A stretch of 40,517 nt of DNA from Bacteroidales bacterium. GTDB lineage: Bacteria; Bacteroidota; Bacteroidia; Bacteroidales; Muribaculaceae. The stretch lies in the NCBI GenBank assembly GCA_014800515.1, contig JAAVFY010000003.1, positions 5,056-45,572 of the forward strand, in the 5' to 3' direction. Below are positions 25,202-34,081 of this stretch, piece by piece. The notes below the pieces were generated by a model. That model saw only the letters and a program-made list of their open reading frames with translations, ran no database searches and was not told where the DNA came from. Both the position numbers and the translations under genes were made by a program. The stretch's first letter is position 1. Each line of letters begins with the position of its first letter.

Positions 25202-26044
25202 TTAGTGAGTGGCTGCAAATGTTGCTACGATGCTGAAACCGATTTCGTCGATAGCGTAGGACAGATTGTCGATCTTATTGGTAAAGAAGTTGTAGGAGAT
25301 TACGGCGAATGCACCTGTTGCGATACCGAAGGCGGTGTTCACAAGTGCCTCGGAGATACCGGTAGAGAGCTCTGTGGAGTCAGGCGAACCGGAAGTGGCA
25401 AGTGCCTGGAATGACTTGATCATACCCATTACGGTTCCGAGAAGACCGACGAGAGTACCGAGTGTGGTGAGTGTTGCCACGATGGGGAGGTTCTGTGAGA
25501 GTGAAGGCATCTCGAGTGCTGTAGCTTCCTCCACCTCGTTGCGGAGTGTGGTCAGCTTCTGCTCTTTGCTGAGCACAGTGTTGGCATCCATCTCTTTGTA
25601 CTTCACTAGTGTGTTGTAGACTACGGAAGCCACTGAACCCTTCTGGTCCTTGCAACGCTTCATGGCTGCGTCGATGTTGTTGGCAGCGAGATCAGCCTTG
25701 ATGTCGGCTACAAACTTGGTAGTGTTGCCCTTGCCGCTTGCAGAGCTGATGGCGATCCAACGCTCTACGGAGAGTACGATTACTGTGAGGAAGAGGGTCA
25801 TCAGGATAGGCACGATGAAACCGCCCTTGTATACGGTGCCGGCAAGGTTGATCGGGTGGCCGGCGGGATCATTGCCCTCGAAGTTGCCCGGGGCGCCCAT
25901 GCCGAAGAGGAAGATACATACGGCTGCGATGGCGCAGGCGATGATCACGAGGAACGCGTTCTTGATGCCGCGTACGTTGCTGATTTTCTCTTCCTTCTTG
26001 ATTTTCGCTGCTGCTGTGGCAGGTCTTGGAGTCTGAGATTCCAT
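25202..26044 (-). CDS. exbB: ExbB/TolQ/MotA-family proton channel protein
   Basis: A 280-residue inner-membrane protein with three main helices: about 29-49 (KNAFLVIIACAIAAVCIFLFG), 74-95 (GFIVPILMTLFLTVIVLSVERW), and a paired C-terminal region (LPIVATLTTLGTLVGLLGTVMGMI; ALVNTAFGIATGAFAVISYNFF). The TLGTLVGLLGTVMGMI and STGISEALVNTAFGI segments are the ExbB/TolQ core. It forms the proton-driven motor with the two ExbD proteins and TonB. First gene of the operon, with a consensus promoter about 150 bp upstream. The interval 26045-26455 (411 bp) otherwise holds only this promoter and the pgk terminator. Confidence 0.93.
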   Translation of the reverse strand: MESQTPRPATAAAKIKKEEKISNVRGIKNAFLVIIACAIAAVCIFLFGMGAPGNFEGNDPAGHPINLAGTVYKGGFIVPILMTLFLTVIVLSVERWIAISSASGKGNTTKFVADIKADLAANNIDAAMKRCKDQKGSVASVVYNTLVKYKEMDANTVLSKEQKLTTLRNEVEEATALEMPSLSQNLPIVATLTTLGTLVGLLGTVMGMIKSFQALATSGSPDSTELSTGISEALVNTAFGIATGAFAVISYNFFTNKIDNLSYAIDEIGFSIVATFAATH

Positions 26045-26192
26045 ACTGTTTCTGTTTTGTTGGTTGTTTTAATTTGTATTTGATTGAGTTTGTTTTTCTT
26101 TGACCTTTTGAAGTGGCCTAGTCTTTTTCTTTTTCCGGGTATCCCCTGTAGGTTTAGGCTACCTCATTATGCCTTTGTTGTATTAGACTTTG

Positions 26193-26222
26193 CAAAATTA
26201 GTATTTTTTTTAATTAATCCAA
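26193..26222 (-). promoter_or_regulatory. Promoter of the exbB-exbD-exbD-tonB operon
   Basis: Minus-strand TTG (26222-26220), 19-nt spacer, TAATTTTG (26200-26193). The leader to the exbB ATG would be about 140 nt. Confidence 0.7.
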
Positions 26223-26381
26223 TATTTCGGGCAAAAAAATAATTTACCTTCTTCTGTTTTCGCTTTCCGGTGCCTTGAATTTTATTGGATTATGGTATTT
26301 ATCATGTCTCTGCCGCCGTGAGTTGTGTGTCGCTTCGCCAGTTGTGCGCGGTATTATGCCGGTCTTTCTTCTTTATAAGAA

Positions 26382-26413
26382 AATTCCCTTGTGCCTGACG
26401 GCGCAAGGGAATT
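26382..26413 (-). terminator. pgk terminator
   Basis: AATTCCCTTGTGC and GCGCAAGGGAATT pair over 13 bp with one G-U and a 6-nt loop, 43 bp after the pgk stop. The minus-strand continuation TTTCTTATA is U-rich. Confidence 0.8.
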
Positions 26414-26455
26414 CACTTTATAGTCTATATATTCTTTTTCTATGCGATAGCTTTT

Positions 26456-27706
26456 TTACTCTCCGATAGCGGCTATGCCGGGAAGGGTTTTGCCTTCGAT
26501 GGCTTCGAGAAGGGCACCCCCGCCTGTGGATACATAGCTTACGCTGTCGGCCAATCCGAATTTGTTGACACATGCCACGGAGTCTCCGCCGCCTACGAGT
26601 GAGAAGGCTCCCTTGTCGGTGGCTTCCACTATGGCCTCCGCTATGGCACGGCTGCCGGCGGTGAAGTTCTCAAACTCAAATACTCCGGCTGGTCCGTTCC
26701 AAAGTATGGTCTTGGCAGGAAGAATTACGCTGCGGAAGGCTTCAATGCTCTCCGGACCGGCGTCCAGACCCATCCAACCCTCGGGAATATCTATCACGGA
26801 GCATACCTGAGTCTTGGCTTCGTTGCTGAAGGAATCGGCGGCCACACAGTCTGTGCCAAGCACGAGGTTGACGCCTTTTTCTTTAGCTTTCTTCATTATA
26901 TCGAGTGCCAGGTCGAGTTTATCGTCTTCGCAAATGGAGGTGCCGATGTTTCCTCCCATAGCTTTAGCAAAGGTGTAGGTCATGCCGCCACAGAGAATGA
27001 GATTGTCTACCTTATCCATGAGGTTTTCAATGATACCGATTTTTGTCGATACCTTGGAGCCTCCCATAATTGCGGTGAAGGGACGACGTATGTCTTTGAG
27101 GATGGCGTCTACAGCCTTTACTTCCTTCTCCATAAGGAATCCCAGCATTTTGTCCTGTTTGTCGAAATAGTCTGCCACTACGGCTGTGGATGCGTGCTTG
27201 CGGTGAGCTGTGCCGAAGGCATCGTTCACATACACGTCGGCATAGCTTGCCAGAGTCTTGGCAAACTCTTTCTGACGTTCTTTCATCTCCTTGGCGGCTT
27301 CCTCGTAGCCGGGGTCTTTCTTATCGATTCCTACGGGCTTACCTTCCTCTTCGGGATAGAATCGTAGGTTCTCCAGAAGAAGTACTTCTCCGGGTTTGAG
27401 CTCTTTGGCTGCTTCGGCTGCCTTCATGCAGTCAGGCACAAATTTTACATCGGTCCCAAGTGCAGTGGCCACAGCCTCGCGGATCTGACCGAGACTGAGT
27501 TTCTCGTTCACCTTCCCTTTGGGCTTGCCCATGTGCGACATAAGAATCAGACTTCCCCCGTCTGCCAGTATCTTCTTAAGTGTGGGAAGGGCTCCGCGGA
27601 TGCGGGTGTCGTCCGTGATATTACCGTTTTCATCCAGAGGAACGTTGAAGTCGACTCTCACGATGGCGCGCTTGCCGCCGAAGTCATAGTTTTCGATATT
27701 TGCCAT
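26456..27706 (-). CDS. pgk: Phosphoglycerate kinase
   Basis: Glycolytic enzyme transferring phosphate from 1,3-bisphosphoglycerate to ADP. The 416-residue protein is full length, with the N-terminal [12 protein letters not shown] (18-29), the substrate segment [10 protein letters not shown] (56-65), [11 protein letters not shown], the [17 protein letters not shown] region, [10 protein letters not shown] (ADP/hinge), [11 protein letters not shown] and the C-terminal [16 protein letters not shown] single-gene transcript, divergent from the kinase-RapZ fusion gene. Confidence 0.97.
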   Translation of the reverse strand: MANIENYDFGGKRAIVRVDFNVPLDENGNITDDTRIRGALPTLKKILADGGSLILMSHMGKPKGKVNEKLSLGQIREAVATALGTDVKFVPDCMKAAEAAKELKPGEVLLLENLRFYPEEEGKPVGIDKKDPGYEEAAKEMKERQKEFAKTLASYADVYVNDAFGTAHRKHASTAVVADYFDKQDKMLGFLMEKEVKAVDAILKDIRRPFTAIMGGSKVSTKIGIIENLMDKVDNLILCGGMTYTFAKAMGGNIGTSICEDDKLDLALDIMKKAKEKGVNLVLGTDCVAADSFSNEAKTQVCSVIDIPEGWMGLDAGPESIEAFRSVILPAKTILWNGPAGVFEFENFTAGSRAIAEAIVEATDKGAFSLVGGGDSVACVNKFGLADSVSYVSTGGGALLEAIEGKTLPGIAAIGE

Positions 27707-27879
27707 TATCTGTGTTTTATTTTGAAATTGTGTTTACTAATCTGCTACTGCCGGACTCTGATATGCCTGTCAGCCTGCCATGTATATCTCCAATACGTGT
27801 TTTTTTATTAATTTTGCAGGTGTTGTCCGCTTTGCGACACATACCTTTATTTATATAACACTCGGATTCCGGAAATGTT

Positions 27880-29415
27880 ATGACTAAGATTTTCTTCGAC
27901 TCTACCTCTTCGGGTTCAACCTCCTCTTCCTCCACACAAAGCTCTTCTCCCGCTCCTCTGCCTCCTCGCTCCTCGAACTCCCTATCAGGATGTTATGGAG
28001 GAAGCGACAATCCTATTGATTCCAATGCATTGATTGCATTGTATATCCAATATTTTTCCGAGCAGCCGGAAAGTGTGGTCAGACTTCTCGGAGCCGGATC
28101 CGATAGAGAATATTGGCGCCTGTCTTCCGGCTCTCGTTCCGCTATCGGTGTGATTGCCGACAATAGGGAGGAGGCAAGGGCTTTTATCTCGCTGTCTCAT
28201 ATATTCCGCGAAAACGATGTCAATGTCCCGCAGGTATATGCTTTCTCACCGGATTTTTCCACCTATCTTGTGCAGGATCTCGGGTCTGTCGACTTGTTCG
28301 CATTGTTGAAAAAAGAGGTGCCTGTCGGGTTGCTCGAGCAGTGTATGGATTCACTTGCAGCCATGCAGACCGTCCCGGAGGAGGAGTGGGGGGGCAAGGT
28401 GGCTTTCTCTCCTTTTTCATCCCGACTCGTGAATTGGGACCTCAATTATTTTAAGTATGAATATCTGAAGCCCTCGGGCATATCTTTTTCGGAAAATTTG
28501 CTTGAAGATGATTTCTGCAGACTCAGCGAGGATTTGGTGTCAATTCCTCATGCGAGGCTGGGCTTCATGATGCGTGACTGTCAGAGCCGCAACGTTATGA
28601 TTGCCGGCGACGTTCCTTTCTGGATAGATTTTCAGGGTGGCAGACGCGGGCCGGCTTTATATGATGCCGTCTCTTTCATATATCAGGCAAGAGCCTGCTT
28701 TCCGACAGAATTACGTAAGCGGCTTCTCAACCGCTACGTGGCCTCTTTTTCCAAAAGAAGGGACATCTCTGTTGAAGACTTTATGTCTGATTTGCCACTT
28801 CTGCGCCTTTTCAGGTGTCTGCAGGTGCTTGGAGCCTACGGCTTCCGGGGTCTTGTGCAACGCAGGGCACATTTTATCGAAAGTATTCCTCCGGCACTTG
28901 CCAATCTTTCTTCTCTTCTGGAGGAGGGATGTCTGGATTCATTTCCCGAACTTCGCAGAGTGGCATCTGCTCTTGTGGCTGATTCCCGCTTCGTAGTGCC
29001 CTCTCATAATGGCCTGCAGGTGTCTGTGTTCAGTTTCTCATATAAAAAAGGCTATCCTGATGATTTCTCCGGCAACGGTGGAGGATTCATGTTTGACTGT
29101 CGTGCGCTTCATAATCCCGGACGTTATGAGCAATATAAATCACTCACCGGGCTTGACCTCCCGGTGATTGAATTCCTTGAGGAAAGGGGAGAGGTTTCCC
29201 CATTCCTCGATGCTTGTTCGGCATTGGTCATCCCGGCCATAGAAAGATATATAAAGAGAGGATTCACCTCTCTTCAGATCGGGTTCGGGTGTACGGGCGG
29301 CCAGCATCGTTCCGTGTATTGTGCTTCCCGGATGGCTCGTATGATTAAGGAGAAATTTCCGGAAGTCAGTGTAGTTGAGATTCATCGCGAACAGGGAAAG
29401 GAGGTGAGGCGATGA
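27880..29415 (+). CDS. AmgK-like sugar kinase fused to RapZ C-terminal domain
   Basis: A 511-residue fusion. Residues about 50-340 are an aminoglycoside-phosphotransferase-like kinase resembling AmgK (anomeric MurNAc/GlcNAc kinase of peptidoglycan recycling): MRDCQSRNVM carries the catalytic Asp233 and Asn238, and WIDFQGGRRGPALYD carries the metal-binding Asp250. Residues about 377-505 match the C-terminal domain of RapZ: FDCRALHNPGR (405-415), TGLDLPVIEFLE and GCTGGQHRSVYCASR (470-484), where E. coli RapZ binds glucosamine-6-phosphate. RapZ's N-terminal P-loop domain is absent. The first 45 residues are Ser/Thr/Pro-rich with no fold evident; no later in-frame ATG precedes the kinase. The 4-nt overlap with a MurU-like gene supports the amino-sugar pathway. 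Kinase substrate and sensing role are inferred. Confidence 0.85.
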   Translation: MTKIFFDSTSSGSTSSSSTQSSSPAPLPPRSSNSLSGCYGGSDNPIDSNALIALYIQYFSEQPESVVRLLGAGSDREYWRLSSGSRSAIGVIADNREEARAFISLSHIFRENDVNVPQVYAFSPDFSTYLVQDLGSVDLFALLKKEVPVGLLEQCMDSLAAMQTVPEEEWGGKVAFSPFSSRLVNWDLNYFKYEYLKPSGISFSENLLEDDFCRLSEDLVSIPHARLGFMMRDCQSRNVMIAGDVPFWIDFQGGRRGPALYDAVSFIYQARACFPTELRKRLLNRYVASFSKRRDISVEDFMSDLPLLRLFRCLQVLGAYGFRGLVQRRAHFIESIPPALANLSSLLEEGCLDSFPELRRVASALVADSRFVVPSHNGLQVSVFSFSYKKGYPDDFSGNGGGFMFDCRALHNPGRYEQYKSLTGLDLPVIEFLEERGEVSPFLDACSALVIPAIERYIKRGFTSLQIGFGCTGGQHRSVYCASRMARMIKEKFPEVSVVEIHREQGKEVRR

Positions 29416-30149
29416 AAGCTATGATTCTCGCCGCGGGTCTTGGCACGCGTCTGCGCCCCTTCACCCTGAAGCATCCGAAGGCATTGGTGCCGGTGGGCGG
29501 TGTCCCGATGCTTGAGCGGGTTATAACCCGGTTGATTGAGGAGGGATTCGATGATATCGTCGTGAATGTGCATCATTTTGCAGATCAGATAAAGGATTTT
29601 CTCAACTCTAAACGCCTGAACGCTACTATCCTGGTGAGTGATGAAAGTAATATGCTTCTCGATACGGGCGGAGCTCTTGTGAAGGCTCTGCCGTTGTTAG
29701 ACTCATCTGATGATTCTCCGTTTCTTGTTCATAATGTCGATATACTCAGCGACGCTCCGCTCGCTGGGCTCGTCGGTCATAATATGAATACGGGAGCGGA
29801 CGCCACTCTTCTGGTGAGTGATCGTGATTCTTCGCGGCGGTTGGTGTTTGATGATGATATGATTCTCAGTGGGTGGCACGATATTGTTTCCGATCGTTGG
29901 CGTCCTGAAGGTTTCCGGCCGCAGGCTGATAATAAGGAGTTTGCTTTCAGCGGTATTTATGTCGCGCGCCCTTCGATGATTCGAGATATGATCAGTCTCG
30001 GATTTGAAGGCAAGTTTGGGGTGATGGATTATTTTCTTTCACCGATGCGGCATAATATAGTGGAAGGATGGTGCCTCGAAAATGTGGGAATCATAGATAT
30101 AGGAAAGCCTGCGACATTGTCGCAGGCCAATCTCTCATTTTTGTCATAA
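29412..30149 (+). CDS. MurU-like sugar-1-phosphate nucleotidyltransferase
   Basis: A 245-residue nucleotidyltransferase. The signature MILAAGLGTRLRPFT (4-18) followed by KHPKALVPVGG binds the nucleotide; FLVHNVDIL supplies a metal-binding aspartate; FAFSGIYVARP and a C-terminal WCLENVGIIDIG complete the fold. The size and pairing with an AmgK-like kinase point to MurU (N-acetylmuramate-1-phosphate to UDP-MurNAc). Mannose-1-phosphate guanylyltransferase-like proteins share these motifs and cannot be excluded. Its ATG overlaps the preceding stop (ATGA), so translation is probably coupled. A GCCTGCGAC/GTCGCAGGC hairpin at 30107-30127 lies inside the last codons. Confidence 0.82.
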   Translation: MKAMILAAGLGTRLRPFTLKHPKALVPVGGVPMLERVITRLIEEGFDDIVVNVHHFADQIKDFLNSKRLNATILVSDESNMLLDTGGALVKALPLLDSSDDSPFLVHNVDILSDAPLAGLVGHNMNTGADATLLVSDRDSSRRLVFDDDMILSGWHDIVSDRWRPEGFRPQADNKEFAFSGIYVARPSMIRDMISLGFEGKFGVMDYFLSPMRHNIVEGWCLENVGIIDIGKPATLSQANLSFLS

Positions 30150-30195
30150 TCCGTGGGGACTAAGCCCCTTTTCCATTCAAGTCATCAATGATGGC

Positions 30196-30390
30196 TTAGT
30201 GGGAGTGGGTGTCATGTCTCGGAAACATTATAGTGTCTTTAGTTGTCTGAAACTGGAATATGCATCCTGCAATCAGAAAAGCCACTGAAATTCCTCCAAG
30301 CCACCAGGTGAGCGTCACCCCGGTGGTGAAGCAGGAGATAATCAATAGGATGGATCCGATGACATAGCTGATAATAGATAGTGCTTTCAT
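30196..30390 (-). CDS. Small two-helix membrane protein with strong ribosome binding site
   Basis: A 64-residue protein with two hydrophobic segments, about 5-22 (SIISYVIGSILLIISCF) and 27-46 (LTWWLGGISVAFLIAGCIF), and a His-rich C-terminus (RHDTHSH). Unusually for this genome, AAAGGAG precedes the ATG at 30390 by 8 nt on the minus strand, a near-ideal Shine-Dalgarno sequence. The family is not recognised. It is convergent with the nucleotidyltransferase gene. Confidence 0.6.
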   Translation of the reverse strand: MKALSIISYVIGSILLIISCFTTGVTLTWWLGGISVAFLIAGCIFQFQTTKDTIMFPRHDTHSH

Positions 30391-30593
30391 AGTATAACTC
30401 CTTTCTTGTTAATTAAGGTTTTTGATAGTGAAGGGGGCCCCCCCTTCAAGGATAGGAGTGAATATCAGACTTATCCTATATATTTGATGTTTTTCATAAA
30501 GAAGCTGTTTTGACGGCTTCATTCGTGTGTTTGAAAATAAAACAAATCAATAGACCGATTGTTTGACGATTTGTAAATTATTTTCAACACTAT

Positions 30594-32945
30594 TTATTTC
30601 AGCAATCCGGTATCCTCGTCGGAGTTGGAGATGTTTTTGTAGTCGTTCACGCGTCTACGACCGTATGAGAAATTCCAGCTGAAAGACAGGGTTATTCTGT
30701 TTCTGAACCCTTCGGTATAACTGATTCGGGTGTAGTCGATGAAATCTTTATTGATTCCGGTAATTTTTTCCGTACCGGTATAGAATGGATTGGTCAGGCC
30801 AATCCTTACCATCATGCTCTCCTGAGGCTTATATCCACATGATATGCCGAATGCCTGTAGTCTGCGTCTCTCCATCTCTCCGTATGCTTCGTGTCCGGGG
30901 AATTGATAGTTTGCACTGATTTCCCATCGGCGTGTGAAGTAAGTGGCTGATACGTTGAAACGATAAGTGGGCACATTGTATTTGTTATTGTCAATGGTAA
31001 CGAAATTCTTGCCCAACATGCCGTTAAGGTCAAAAGACAGGGCATCAATAGGTCTGTACCTGAGAAATAGGGTGGAGAGTAGTTCATGAGAGCTCTTGGC
31101 ATTTACCGGCCTTTCAAGCACATAGTCGTTTTGCTGCGAGTATGCGGTCACTATCTTGTCAGGGGTGTAAATGTAGTTGATGCCGAGGGAGTATTGGAAT
31201 TTTCCGGTGGTGAACGATTGTGAGATATAGAAATAATTTCGGGAGAAGGAGTGCAGATCGGGATTGCCGGTTTTCACCAGTCCGTTGTCCATCACATTTC
31301 GTTGCGAGGTCATGTCGGAAGATGTGGGAGAGATGTTCTCGCGCATTAACTGCATATATACGTTCACTTTGGAGGAACAATCCCATGAAATATAGGCCAT
31401 CGGAAGAAAATCAAATCTTCTTTCGTTGTTGATTCCTGAATTGAATCTTGTCTCAAACAAGCTTCCTTGCCCTTTGAGGAATATAAAAAGCGGACCTGTG
31501 CGCCAACGGTAACCCACAGAAAGGTAGCCCTGATGTCTTGTCAGACTCGTTAGTTCGGATAATGAAGTTTGGTCGGAACGCTGAAGATAGTATTTGCCGG
31601 AAGCATCAAGTACCATTCGGGGGCGGAGAGTGAACTGATAAATCACCTCTGCGATCAGAGATTTATTTCTGACGTCATAATCCGTTGCAGCGTCGAAAGC
31701 GGGCTCGTTTTCCTTGCTCACGAATTCGGAGTAAGAGGAGGTGTTGTCACCGCGATAGGTTGTGGCCACAACGTTGGCCAGCAATAACTGCCGGCTGCCA
31801 AATGTCCTGTGGAAGTAAAGATCAAGTGAGAGATTAAGCAATTTTTCATGCGAATAATTCTCTGAAAGAAATTTCTCTCCGTAGGAGTATACGGTGGATG
31901 CCGAGTTGTGGTTCTTTATATTGGAAGCCGAGCCGGAGAATGTCGCGTTGAATTGTGTCGCCTCCTTTCCGTCAGGATCGCTGAATAGGTAGCTTGCCCC
32001 GAACTCATGCTCATTGGCATGAGAAAGATTACTGAGTCCGGTCTTATTTTTTTCAATTGTCCTGTCGATGGTTCTGTATATTATGGTTTCATCAACATTG
32101 GACTTATCGTTTTTTGAAAAATTATCCGAATATCTGACATTAAACCTGTTTTTACCATAATTATATGTGGATGATAAGGTGTTGGACGACTGATACCATG
32201 GATTAGGAGTCTCATTTAAGGATATGAAAGTATTACCACCCGTTATGTTTCGGCGTGTGCGGATATTGATGACCGCGGTCGTGTTTGCATCGGCAAAGCG
32301 TGTGGGAGGCACATCATAGATCTCTATGTCCCTTATGTCTTCTTTGGACAGCGACGCCGCTTCCGCAGGCGTTATCTTTATTCCGTTCAACAGAAGTGTC
32401 ACGCCGCTCCGCCCGTTAAAGGTTAGTCCGTCTGCTGTGACGGTTACTCCGGGGAGATCTCCAAGTGCGGAATATACATTGGAATATCTTTCCATCTTGG
32501 CCGGAGACCAGATAAAAGTCTTATGGTCGAAGTCGCGCATGTATTTTTCGGGAGTCACTACGAGCTCGTCAAGATCGGTGCTTTTCTCTTTCAGGATAAT
32601 GTCACCCATGTTGAATCCTTGCGGAGTGGTTGTGAAAGTCTCATAACCATCCTTATTAACGGAGAGGGTAAAATCCTGACCCGATATATTGTTGAAGAAT
32701 TTTCCTGTATAATCCGTTGCAGAAAGAGAAAGCACACTGTCTCCGGCGCAAACTTTCACGGCAGCCCCTTCTATGGGTTTGCCTGCTTCATCCTTCACCG
32801 TACCGGTGAATGCATTTGCAGACAGGGTTGCGATTGACATCGCAACCGACAAGAGTACACTTACTCGAAACATCCAATGGACCGGTGTATGATGAAAATG
32901 TTTTTTTTTGTCATAATATTGAAACATATTAGGATAATAAGACAT
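30594..32945 (-). CDS. TonB-dependent outer-membrane receptor-like protein
   Basis: A protein of about 783 residues. After a signal peptide (MFRVSVLLSVAMSIATLSANA) comes a carboxypeptidase-regulatory-like beta domain (FTGTVKDEAGKPIEGAAVKV), a plug domain (LDELVVTPEKYMRDFDHKTF; GVTLLLNGIKITP; DIRDIEIYDVPPTRF) and a long barrel with alternating strands, ending in SFSWNFSYGRRRV plus a short acidic tail. It lacks a SusD partner, so it is not a typical SusCD pair; the substrate is unknown. The ATG at 32945 is 2 nt past prfA's stop; the ATG at 32873 begins the signal peptide directly and is a strong alternative start. Related in layout to the interrupted gene at 35093-37288. Confidence 0.82.
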   Translation of the reverse strand: MSYYPNMFQYYDKKKHFHHTPVHWMFRVSVLLSVAMSIATLSANAFTGTVKDEAGKPIEGAAVKVCAGDSVLSLSATDYTGKFFNNISGQDFTLSVNKDGYETFTTTPQGFNMGDIILKEKSTDLDELVVTPEKYMRDFDHKTFIWSPAKMERYSNVYSALGDLPGVTVTADGLTFNGRSGVTLLLNGIKITPAEAASLSKEDIRDIEIYDVPPTRFADANTTAVINIRTRRNITGGNTFISLNETPNPWYQSSNTLSSTYNYGKNRFNVRYSDNFSKNDKSNVDETIIYRTIDRTIEKNKTGLSNLSHANEHEFGASYLFSDPDGKEATQFNATFSGSASNIKNHNSASTVYSYGEKFLSENYSHEKLLNLSLDLYFHRTFGSRQLLLANVVATTYRGDNTSSYSEFVSKENEPAFDAATDYDVRNKSLIAEVIYQFTLRPRMVLDASGKYYLQRSDQTSLSELTSLTRHQGYLSVGYRWRTGPLFIFLKGQGSLFETRFNSGINNERRFDFLPMAYISWDCSSKVNVYMQLMRENISPTSSDMTSQRNVMDNGLVKTGNPDLHSFSRNYFYISQSFTTGKFQYSLGINYIYTPDKIVTAYSQQNDYVLERPVNAKSSHELLSTLFLRYRPIDALSFDLNGMLGKNFVTIDNNKYNVPTYRFNVSATYFTRRWEISANYQFPGHEAYGEMERRRLQAFGISCGYKPQESMMVRIGLTNPFYTGTEKITGINKDFIDYTRISYTEGFRNRITLSFSWNFSYGRRRVNDYKNISNSDEDTGLLK

Positions 32946-32947
32946 AT

Positions 32948-34057
32948 TTACAGTTCGCTTGCCTTTAGTTTCTCTGCGTTCTCCGCTACGGTCAGGCGGT
33001 CTATGCACTCTTGTATGTCTCCGTTAATAAAAGCGTCCAGATTGTATATTGTGTAGTTGATTCGGTGATCGGTTATGCGTCCCTGAGGAAAATTGTAGGT
33101 GCGGATTTTTGCGGAGCGGTCGCCGGTGCTCACCATGGTGCGCCGACGGGAGGCGATGTCGTCAAGGTATTTCTGATGTTCCTTATTATATATGAAACTC
33201 CTGAGTCGCGACAAAGCTCTCTCTTTATTCTTAGGCTGGTCGCGTGTCTCGGTGCATTCAATCAGTATCTCCTCCGTCTCCCCGGTATTGGGATTCTTCC
33301 AGTTATAGCGCAGGCGCACGCCTGATTCTACTTTATTTACGTTCTGACCGCCGGCGCCCCCTGAGCGGAAGGTGTCCCATCTTATCTCTCCCTCGTGAAT
33401 CTCCACCTCAAATTCTTCAGCCTCCGGGAGTACGGCCACAGTAGCGGCGGAGGTATGTACTCTTCCTTGGGTCTCAGTTGCCGGCACTCTCTGCACACGG
33501 TGCACGCCGCTCTCATATTTCATTATTCCATACACACCCTCGCCTGTGAGCGTGAAGATAATCTCCTTGAATCCTCCTGCAGCTCCCTCGGAATAGGAGG
33601 ACACGGCCAATTGCCATCCTTTTTTCTCGGCATATTTCTGGTACATCCTGAAAAGGTCGCCGGCAAAGAGGGCGGCCTCGTCGCCTCCCGTTCCTCCGCG
33701 TATCTCCACGATGGCGTTCTTGCCGTCATCGGGGTCGGCCGGTATCAGCAGCATCTTTATTTCCTCTTCCAGACGCGGCAGTCGCTCGCCGGCTGCTTCA
33801 AGATCTTCCTTGGCAAGCTGACGCATCTCTTCATCTTCCTCCTCTTTAAGCATTTTATTGGCTTCGGAGATATTGTCAAGTGTCAGTTTGTAGCGTCGGG
33901 TAGCATCCACAAGCCGTTCAAGCTCACGATATTCTTTCGTGAGCCGCGTATAGCGGGCCCGATCTGAAATGACATCCGGATCGCTGATAAGTGTGGAGAC
34001 TTCCTCAAAACGGGCTTCAATACCCTCGAGACGGTTGAGTAACGGATTCTCGTTCAT
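32948..34057 (-). CDS. prfA: Peptide chain release factor 1
   Basis: Class I release factor reading UAA and UAG. From the ATG at 34057 the product is 369 residues, close to normal for RF1; the open frame runs 36 codons further up but through promoter-like A/T-rich sequence. The catalytic GGQ is in RSGGAGGQNVNKVES (233-238) and the stop-codon-recognition tripeptide is PAT (192-194), which distinguishes RF1 from RF2 (SPF). It is followed after 2 nt by the receptor gene, if that gene starts at 32945. Confidence 0.96.
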   Translation of the reverse strand: MNENPLLNRLEGIEARFEEVSTLISDPDVISDRARYTRLTKEYRELERLVDATRRYKLTLDNISEANKMLKEEEDEEMRQLAKEDLEAAGERLPRLEEEIKMLLIPADPDDGKNAIVEIRGGTGGDEAALFAGDLFRMYQKYAEKKGWQLAVSSYSEGAAGGFKEIIFTLTGEGVYGIMKYESGVHRVQRVPATETQGRVHTSAATVAVLPEAEEFEVEIHEGEIRWDTFRSGGAGGQNVNKVESGVRLRYNWKNPNTGETEEILIECTETRDQPKNKERALSRLRSFIYNKEHQKYLDDIASRRRTMVSTGDRSAKIRTYNFPQGRITDHRINYTIYNLDAFINGDIQECIDRLTVAENAEKLKASEL

Positions 34058-34081
34058 GTGATGATATCGTTCAAAGAACTG

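Noticed and set aside
27809-27816. TAATTTTG upstream of the kinase-RapZ gene as its promoter
   Set aside because: No TTG at -33 was found, so it was left out of the feature list although its position is plausible.
30107-30127. Hairpin inside the end of the MurU-like gene as a terminator
   Set aside because: The T-run begins more than 10 nt after the stem, too far for a classical terminator, so it is only mentioned with the gene.
30479-30486. Plus-strand TATATTTG as a promoter
   Set aside because: No -33 element and no plus-strand gene follows; it lies at the 3' end of a minus-strand gene.
32946-33008. Further upstream start for the receptor inside prfA
   Set aside because: The extra residues overlap the prfA coding end in another frame and precede two better ATG codons.
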